From positions 1-7,883 of the forward strand of contig JANNPN010000452.1 of assembly GCA_031400185.1 (NCBI GenBank): a stretch of 7,883 nt of DNA. Direction: 5' to 3'. The stretch is from UTPRO1 sp031400185. Lineage in GTDB: Bacteria > Desulfobacterota > Binatia > UTPRO1. The position numbers and the translations under genes are program-made. The notes below the pieces were generated by a model. The model was not told where the DNA came from. It saw only the letters and a list, made by a program, of their open reading frames with translations, and did not search any database. Below are positions 1 through 5,501 of this stretch, piece after piece; positions within the stretch are counted from its first letter, which is position 1; every line of letters starts with the position of its first letter.

Positions 1-147
1 CAGCGCTTCGCCGCCCCCGATAACATCGAGCGCAAGCCGGCCGCGGTGGGCGACAAGCGCGCCGCGATCGACGTCACCGAGACCCGCGAGAAGACGATCA
101 TCGACCGCAAGGACCGGCGGGCAGGCCACTCTTCACCGACACGATGA
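1..147 (+). CDS. 3' fragment of an unidentified protein, probably broken at about 113-121
   Basis: Frame 1 is open from the window edge to a TGA at 145-147 (48 codons), with no start in view. Over 1-120 the codons behave like a real high-GC gene: nearly every third base is G or C, second positions are A/T-rich and first positions purine-rich. The peptide is hydrophilic and charged, ending around TETREKTIIDRKDRR. After 120 the pattern collapses (codons such as TCT, TCA, ACA, CGA), so the last ~9 residues are probably read-through into antisense of the neighbouring leftward gene. I do not recognise the family. Either this is the true C-terminus of a convergent gene overlapping its neighbour tail to tail, or it is a fragment fused here by rearrangement or misassembly. 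I favour the second because both frames lose their character at the same point. Confidence 0.4.
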   Translation, partial: QRFAAPDNIERKPAAVGDKRAAIDVTETREKTIIDRKDRRAGHSSPTR

Positions 148-394
148 TGTTGCCCATCGTGTTGCCCGAGCCGAGCGCCAGCATCTCGTTGGGGACCGGG
201 CTCGAGTGCTTCGACGCGCACGCCGGATCGGCGTCCATGGCGAGCGGCTTCAGGTTGGGAATCTTGCCGTCGTACGTGACGGTCCCGGTGAGGGTGGCGC
301 CCGCGAATGCGGACGTCGCCGTAAGCGAAGTGAGCAGCCCGATGGTCAGGCTGCGGCCGAACATTTTCGCAAATGCATTGGATAGACCCGTCAT
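98..394 (-). CDS. Exported cupredoxin/carboxypeptidase-regulatory-like protein, probably C-terminally truncated
   Basis: A 98-residue frame begins with a clear signal peptide: a Lys/Arg-containing N-terminus, the hydrophobic stretch LTIGLLTSLTATSAFA, and an AxA-type cleavage site near residue 31. The mature part starts GATLTGTVTYDGKIP and has a DADPACASKH segment, then a beta-rich stretch ending VSVKSGLPAG. This resembles exported beta-sandwich proteins annotated as carboxypeptidase-regulatory-like or plastocyanin-like, found near respiratory genes; they are normally much longer and carry a later His-containing half. Here four unrelated residues and a TGA follow residue 94 (about 113-115), so the second half seems missing. 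A perfect AGGAGG (400-405 on the plus strand) lies 5 nt upstream of the ATG and fixes the start over Met11. It follows actF by 34 nt, so it is probably co-transcribed. The family name rests on remembered motif resemblance and is tentative; a role as periplasmic electron carrier is inference. Confidence 0.6.
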   Translation of the reverse strand: MTGLSNAFAKMFGRSLTIGLLTSLTATSAFAGATLTGTVTYDGKIPNLKPLAMDADPACASKHSSPVPNEMLALGSGNTMGNIIVSVKSGLPAGPCGR

Positions 395-399
395 GGTTT

Positions 400-405
400 C
401 CTCCT
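400..405 (-). promoter_or_regulatory. Strong Shine-Dalgarno site (AGGAGG) of the exported protein gene
   Basis: The minus strand reads AGGAGGAAACCATG, a full consensus ribosome binding site 5 nt from the start codon. It is by far the best site in the window. The other leftward genes rely on weak sites or stop/start overlaps, so this last gene may be translated independently of actF and at a higher rate. Confidence 0.75.
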
Positions 406-428
406 ACTCGAAGTGTGAAGGGTGAGGC

Positions 429-1628
429 TCAGACGTTTTCGAACGAGAGCGACTCGGGAAGGCGCGGATCGCGCAGCGGCACGAGAGCCCGGCGGCTCGA
501 CACCCAACCAATCGCGGCCAGGAACACGCCACCGACGCCGACGAACGCCGCCAGATCGGTTGCGCCGAAGCGGACGCCTTCGGGGTGCAGGTTGGGCATC
601 ACGCACCAGTGCAGATCGAGGAAGTGCATCAGTAGCTGCCAGATCGCGATGAGGACCAGGAGCGCGGAATGCCGCTTCACCGCGCGGGGCATCAGAAAGA
701 AGAACGGGATCAGAAAATGTCCGGCGGCGAGGAGCATTCCCGCCGACTGCCACGATCCCACCTGCCGCTTCATGTAGTAGATCGTCTCCTCCGGGATGTT
801 TGCATACCAGATGAGGAAGTACTGCGAGAAGGCGATGTAGGCCCAGAACACCGTGAAGCCGAAGAGCAATTTCGCCACGTCGTGCATGTGCTCGACGGTG
901 ACCACCCCGCGGAGCGCGCCCTGCGAATGGGCGAATTGCACGAGCAGGATCGTGAAGGAGAGGATCGCGACGACCGCGCCCGAGAAGAAGTAGACGCCGA
1001 TCATCGTCGAGTACCACTCGGCCTCGAGCGACATCATCCAGTCGATGGTCGCGAAGGTCGAGGTGAGCGCGAACAGCACGATGCCGATCGGTGCGGCGCC
1101 GCGGAGGCGTGCGCTGATTCGCTCGTCGCCGGTCTCGTCCTGCTTTTGCGACTGGGTCGAGAAGTAGGTCGCGAGGGCGCTCCAGGCCGTGAAGTAGAAG
1201 ACCGCCCGGATGAACCAGAAGCCCTCGTTCAGGAACGGGGCTTTCCCCTTGAGGAGGACGTTGTGGGCGACTTCCTCGGGATGCGTCCACGGGTAGAGCT
1301 CGTGCCGCCCGAGCCAGATCGGTACGAAGAGGAGGGCGAAGACCGGGAGCGTCGCCATGACGTTCTCGAGGATGCGCCGGAGCGTCACGCCCCAGGCCGC
1401 GCGGGTCACCGTGTGGACGAGCACGAAGAAGAGGGCGCCGAGCGCGATACTGAGGAAATAGAGGTAGGCGACGAGCCAGGAGAAGTAGAATTGCTTCGTG
1501 CCGCCGCTGAATGCGACCGCGGCGCCGATCCCGACGAGGCCGAGCACGGCACCGACGGTCGTCAGGCGGCCGAGCGCGCGGCCGCTGTTCTGCGCCGGGT
1601 CGATGGTCGCCGTGGCTGCCTGGCTCAC
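429..1628 (-). CDS. actF: ACIII subunit ActF, NrfD-like polytopic membrane protein
   Basis: This 399-residue protein is the size expected of ActF, the second NrfD/PsrC-like membrane subunit of Alternative Complex III. In known ACIII structures it packs against ActC in the inner membrane. About ten hydrophobic helices can be seen, from residues ~20-40 (LTTVGAVLGLVGIGAAVAF) to the last near the C-terminus. Family-like stretches include FWFIRAVFYFTAW, FATIDWMMSLEAEWYSTM, GFTVFWAYIAFSQYFLIWYANIPEET and LMHFLDLHW. I chose the GTG at 1628: it overlaps the actD stop as GTGA, has a GAGGG about 9 nt upstream, and lies where similarity to the family begins. The open frame extends upstream to 1898 only as antiphase reading of actD. 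The direct overlap with actD leaves no room for actE, which normally sits between them. Whether it retains a working quinol site cannot be judged without alignment. Confidence 0.93.
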   Translation of the reverse strand: MSQAATATIDPAQNSGRALGRLTTVGAVLGLVGIGAAVAFSGGTKQFYFSWLVAYLYFLSIALGALFFVLVHTVTRAAWGVTLRRILENVMATLPVFALLFVPIWLGRHELYPWTHPEEVAHNVLLKGKAPFLNEGFWFIRAVFYFTAWSALATYFSTQSQKQDETGDERISARLRGAAPIGIVLFALTSTFATIDWMMSLEAEWYSTMIGVYFFSGAVVAILSFTILLVQFAHSQGALRGVVTVEHMHDVAKLLFGFTVFWAYIAFSQYFLIWYANIPEETIYYMKRQVGSWQSAGMLLAAGHFLIPFFFLMPRAVKRHSALLVLIAIWQLLMHFLDLHWCVMPNLHPEGVRFGATDLAAFVGVGGVFLAAIGWVSSRRALVPLRDPRLPESLSFENV

Positions 1629-2202
1629 GACGCGCTGCCCTCGCGCCGCTTCACGAGCTCGACGCGGGTCGCGCCGGTGCTGGCGAGGAGACGCTCGGTC
1701 GCGGCGGCGTCGAACTTCGGATCCCACGCCTCGACCGAGATGAAGAAGCCGTCGTCGGTCACCTTCGCGAAGCGGTCGACGCCGAAGAGCGGGTGGAAGA
1801 GCATCGGCAATTTGTTGAACGCGAACATGCCGAACACCGTCGAGAGGGCGGCGAGAAGAATCCCGCACTCGAACGTGATCGGCACATACGGCTGCCAATT
1901 GAAGAACGGCTTCCCGCTGATGACCATCGGGTACGCGATCCCGTTCGCCCAGAGCTGGAGGATCATGCCGCCGATCGCGCCCGAGAGTCCGAAGACCAGG
2001 GTCACGTAGGGGAGACGCGAGCGGCCGAGACCCATCGCGCCCTCGATGCCGTGGACCGGGAACGGCGAGTGCGCGTCCCAGCGCTTGTAGCCGGCGTCGC
2101 GGACCTTCTCGCAGGCGTGGAAGAGCGCGCCCGGCGAGTCGTACTCGGCGAGCAGACCGTAGTGCTCGCCCTCCGGAAAGAACGGAGGCAGGAAGCCCGG
2201 CA

Positions 2203-2203
<1 letters not shown>
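1625..2203 (-). CDS. actD: ACIII subunit ActD (DUF3341 membrane protein)
   Basis: This 192-residue protein matches the DUF3341 family, the ActD subunit of Alternative Complex III. The N-terminal cytoplasmic-type region (residues ~13-50) carries the family pattern GLLAEYDSPGALFHACEKVRDAGY and then a DAHSPFPVHGIE segment. Two membrane helices follow (roughly YVTLVFGLSGAIGGMILQLW and FECGILLAALSTVFGMFAF), then NKLPMLFHPLF, and a C-terminal alpha/beta-like tail. The ATG at 2203 overlaps the actC stop as TGATG and has an AAGGGAG ribosome binding site 7 nt upstream. ActD has no known cofactor and is thought to hold the membrane part of the complex together. It contains no CxxCH, so it is not a fusion with the missing heme subunit ActE. 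Length and motifs look complete. Confidence 0.94.
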
Positions 2204-3663
<1,460 letters not shown>

Positions 3664-3687
3664 TCAGGGCGTGCGACCGCGCGTAGC

Positions 3688-3715
3688 ACTATAAAATCAT
3701 CCGGCAGAGGGTCAA
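3688..3715 (-). promoter_or_regulatory. Putative sigma70-type promoter for actC-D-F
   Basis: On the minus strand, TTGACC (3715-3710) is followed after 16 nt by TATAGT (3693-3688), close to the TTGACA/TATAAT consensus. The -10 lies in GATTTTATAGT, one of the most AT-rich patches in an otherwise GC-rich window. Transcription would start near 3681, leaving a leader of about 18 nt before the actC ATG at 3663. The -35 overlaps the TGA stop of sco (3714-3712). The 48-bp sco-actC gap therefore probably holds an internal promoter that can drive the membrane subunits apart from the upstream two genes. No terminator hairpin is visible in the gap. Confidence 0.5.
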
Positions 3716-4353
3716 GTGTGAGCGCCGCTCCGCGCTTCCTTCAACACGTGTTGCGCGCGATTGTAGACCTCGTCGAGACCGTTCTCGTCGGTGTCGTAGT
3801 AGCCGCGCACGCGGTTCTCCGCGTCGACGAGCACGACTTTCGTCGTGTGCGGGATGTCGCCGTTGCTCTCCGCGGGCGGCGTGAGGCCTGGCACGTGGAA
3901 CCCGTCGGTCAAGAGTGTGCGGAGCTCGTCGAGCGAGCCCGTGAGGAGCGTCCAGCGTGCGGGATCGACGCCGTAGCGCGGCTCCGCCGCGCGCAGCACC
4001 TCGGGCGTGTCGCGCGTCGGATCGACGCTGATGCTGACGAGGCGGATGCCGTCGATGCCGTCCTCTTCGTAGTGCTTCTGCAGCTCGGCGACGCGGGACA
4101 TGAGGAGCGGGCAGACCGACGGGCAGCGCGTGAAGAAGAAGCTCGCGATCCAGACCTGACCCCGGAGATCCTTGCTGCCGAAGGATTTCCCGCTGCTGTC
4201 GACGAGCGAAAACTCGGGAAGCGTGCTCAGCACGGGCGGCGGCTTCGGCTCGTAGCGGAGTAGCGGACGGAGCAGCGTCATCGTGACGCATCCGATGACG
4301 AACGCCACGACGTACGGGTTCCGCCAGAGCGGTACGCGCGCGTCGTCCGGCAT
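3712..4353 (-). CDS. Sco1/SenC-family copper chaperone, membrane-anchored
   Basis: This 213-residue protein has the usual Sco layout: one N-terminal membrane anchor (residues ~12-30, NPYVVAFVIGCVTMTLL) and a thioredoxin-fold domain. The copper-binding CxxxC is in FTRCPSVCP (Cys77, Cys81), and the conserved distal His is His169 in GDIPHTTKVVLVD. LVSISVDPTRDTPEVL and the W-T-x-L-T-G strand are family signatures. Sco proteins deliver copper to, or keep reduced the cysteines of, the CuA centre in subunit II of heme-copper oxidases. Its presence suggests the ACIII here feeds an aa3/caa3-type oxidase encoded elsewhere. The ATG at 4353 overlaps the preceding stop as TGATG; with no clear ribosome binding site, translation is probably coupled. 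A general periplasmic thiol reductant role is a less likely alternative. Confidence 0.92.
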   Translation of the reverse strand: MPDDARVPLWRNPYVVAFVIGCVTMTLLRPLLRYEPKPPPVLSTLPEFSLVDSSGKSFGSKDLRGQVWIASFFFTRCPSVCPLLMSRVAELQKHYEEDGIDGIRLVSISVDPTRDTPEVLRAAEPRYGVDPARWTLLTGSLDELRTLLTDGFHVPGLTPPAESNGDIPHTTKVVLVDAENRVRGYYDTDENGLDEVYNRAQHVLKEARSGAHT

Positions 4354-4652
4354 CAGGATCGGGTCAGCTTCTCGAGGAGGGCCGCGTATTTGTGCTGGCG
4401 GAGGTTCTGCCGGGCGTTCAGGAGGATGAGGACGACCAGCACGAGACGCGGCGCGAGGGAAAAGCCCGGATCGTGCATCCGCTCCCACCCGTAGAAGCAG
4501 GCGAGCGCGGTCGCGATGACGATTCCCGCGATCGACAGGACACGGAAGACTTCCTTGCGCCGAACTGCACGATCGGCGAAGGCGCGCTCGCTCTCGTTCA
4601 GGCTCTCGGTCGCGCTCGCCACCGTCATGGTCGGAGCTTCTGTCAGAGACAT
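4353..4652 (-). CDS. Small membrane protein of unknown function, first gene of the sco-act unit
   Basis: I do not recognise this 99-residue protein. It has a Ser/Thr/Glu-rich soluble N-terminus (residues 1-34) and one clear membrane helix (~36-54, VFRVLSIAGIVIATALACFYG). After a short loop (WERMHDPGFSLA) comes a second, shorter hydrophobic stretch (~68-79, PRLVLVVLILLN). The tail is basic and helical (NARQNLRQHKYAALLEKL). There are no heme or metal motifs. Codon use matches its neighbours. It overlaps sco as TGATG, so the two are almost certainly co-translated, which makes a role with Sco or in assembly of the ACIII/oxidase chain reasonable but unproven. The start at 4652 lacks a ribosome binding site and lies inside the palindrome ATGGCGCCAT; Met9 (4628) is an alternative start and has no better site. 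Confidence 0.75.
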   Translation of the reverse strand: MSLTEAPTMTVASATESLNESERAFADRAVRRKEVFRVLSIAGIVIATALACFYGWERMHDPGFSLAPRLVLVVLILLNARQNLRQHKYAALLEKLTRS

Positions 4653-4674
4653 GGCGCCATTGCCAGTCGGTCGG

Positions 4675-4692
4675 CGCGCGCGTCCGCGCGCG
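4675..4692. repeat. CG-alternating inverted repeat, CGCGCGCG-TC-CGCGCGCG
   Basis: Two identical self-complementary 8-mers of alternating C and G flank a TC dinucleotide. Such tracts can adopt Z-DNA or a small cruciform under negative supercoiling, which divergent transcription would generate here. It lies in the leader of the leftward unit, 23 nt from the start of the 99-residue gene, and would form a very stable hairpin in its mRNA. In a GC-rich genome it could also be chance. Confidence 0.45.
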
Positions 4693-4741
4693 TGGAAGAG
4701 GCAAACGGACGGCGCGAAACTTGACCTCTTCGCCGGGCGGA

Positions 4742-4751
4742 GCTAACTAGC
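4742..4751. repeat. Small inverted repeat GCTA-AC-TAGC
   Basis: Four-base arms around AC overlap the proposed -10 of the rightward unit (4744-4749). A factor bound here would block that promoter, but arms this short often occur by chance. Confidence 0.25.
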
Positions 4752-4754
4752 CGC

Positions 4755-4766
4755 TCGAATTTTCGA
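4755..4766. repeat. Inverted repeat TCGAA-TT-TTCGA, possible operator
   Basis: A 12-bp palindrome with 5-bp arms sits in the AT-richer core of the divergent region and overlaps the candidate leftward -10 (4768-4763). Its position, where it could affect both promoters, makes it a reasonable operator candidate. I do not recognise the site as that of any named regulator. Confidence 0.35.
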
Positions 4767-4795
4767 TAGGCGCGGGTCCGGGGTCCAATCAATCA

Positions 4796-4809
4796 ACGTC
4801 AAGTGACGT
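4796..4809. repeat. Inverted repeat ACGTCA-AG-TGACGT, possible operator
   Basis: Perfect 6-bp arms surround AG, 44 bp upstream of the actA GTG. A second, overlapping inverted repeat, GTGAC-GTC-GTCAC (4803-4815), shares its right arm. Nested dyads of this kind suit a dimeric regulator binding site or a leader hairpin in the actA mRNA. No known consensus is matched with confidence. Confidence 0.4.
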
Positions 4810-4853
4810 CGTCACACCGCGCGAGTCTTCGGCGGGGAGTCGGGTGCAGGCCG

Positions 4854-5501
4854 GTGGCGCAAATCTTTCCGGAGCGGTTGAACAATGTACCGTTGGCGAT
4901 CGGTCTGGGCGCACCGCTCGGGCTGATCGGCGCCGTCGCGTTCGTCTGGTACTTCTTCTCGCCCTGGTACACGCAGGTCGGTTACGCCCCGCAGCAGCCC
5001 GTTCCCTATAGCCACAAGCTCCACGCCGGCGACATGGAGATCAACTGCCGCTACTGCCATTCGGCGGTCGAAACGTCGGCGGTCGCGTCGGTGCCGCCGA
5101 CGCAGGTCTGCATGAACTGTCACCAGCTCGCGAAGAAGGACAGCCCGCTACTGCAGCCGATCCGCGACAGCGCCGCGTCTCAGCAGCCGATGGAGTGGGT
5201 CCGCGTTCACGAGCTCGCCGACTACGTCTATTTCGACCACGCCTCGCACGTGCATGTGGGCGTCGGGTGCGTCGAGTGCCACGGCCGCGTCGACCAGATG
5301 GAGGTCGTGACGCAGCAGAAGCCGCTCAGCATGAGCTGGTGCCTCGACTGCCACCGCAACCCGGGCCCGCACCTCCGCCCGCCCGATCAAGTGACCAACA
5401 TGCGCTGGGCGCCGTCCGCGGCGCACTCCGAGCTCTCGGCGCAATGGATCTCGGAGCGGCGCATCAATCCGCCGACCGACTGCTGGGGGTGCCACCGGTG
5501 A
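4854..5501 (+). CDS. actA: ACIII subunit ActA, membrane-anchored pentaheme cytochrome c
   Basis: This 215-residue protein carries exactly five CxxCH heme c sites: CRYCH (65-69), CMNCH (86-90), CVECH (139-143), CLDCH (163-167) and CWGCH (210-214). Five hemes and this length are typical of ActA, the periplasmic cytochrome through which Alternative Complex III passes electrons to its acceptor. One N-terminal helix (residues ~14-35) anchors it. Family-like stretches are QPVPYSHKLHAGDMEINCRYCH, split here by heme 1, then PPTQVCMNCH, EWVRVHELADYVYFDHASH and VDQM. I chose the GTG at 4854 because relatives start with a similar MAQIF; the frame is open to 4803, but the extra 17 residues are not family-like. 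A GGGGAG lies 14 nt upstream, farther than usual. The stop overlaps the actB start as GTGA, so the two are coupled. Confidence 0.94.
   Translation: MAQIFPERLNNVPLAIGLGAPLGLIGAVAFVWYFFSPWYTQVGYAPQQPVPYSHKLHAGDMEINCRYCHSAVETSAVASVPPTQVCMNCHQLAKKDSPLLQPIRDSAASQQPMEWVRVHELADYVYFDHASHVHVGVGCVECHGRVDQMEVVTQQKPLSMSWCLDCHRNPGPHLRPPDQVTNMRWAPSAAHSELSAQWISERRINPPTDCWGCHR

Larger units (their letters stand above)
4653..4853. promoter_or_regulatory. Divergent intergenic control region between the sco/actCDF and actAB units
   Basis: These ~200 bp hold no convincing gene and must contain the promoters of both units. Facing right, TTGACC (4721-4726) is followed after 17 nt by TAACTA (4744-4749), a good -35 with a poor -10; its leader to the actA start would be ~95 nt. 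Facing left, TTGATT (4792-4787) and TATCGA (4768-4763) are 18 nt apart, a weak candidate. The region carries four small inverted repeats with 2-nt centres, listed separately. Possible regulators are not identifiable. It is less GC-rich from 4741 to 4800 than the flanking genes. Confidence 0.5.

Noticed and set aside
669..2009. Long plus-strand open frame antisense to actF and actD
   Set aside because: Low-complexity charged antisense reading; the opposite strand encodes complete ActF and ActD.
4651..4660. Perfect palindrome ATGGCGCCAT at the start of the 99-residue gene
   Set aside because: It is a short GC-rich palindrome without a spacer (it contains GGCGCC) and overlaps the start codon; nothing supports a regulatory role over chance.
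4683..4802. FNR/CRP-type site around the AATCAATCAA stretch
   Set aside because: Only ATCAA half-sites are present; there is no properly spaced TTGAT-N4-ATCAA dyad.
4803..4853. Extension of ActA to an upstream GTG at 4803
   Set aside because: The extra 17 residues are not family-like and would place the start inside a palindrome; relatives begin with a similar MAQIF at the position of the GTG at 4854.
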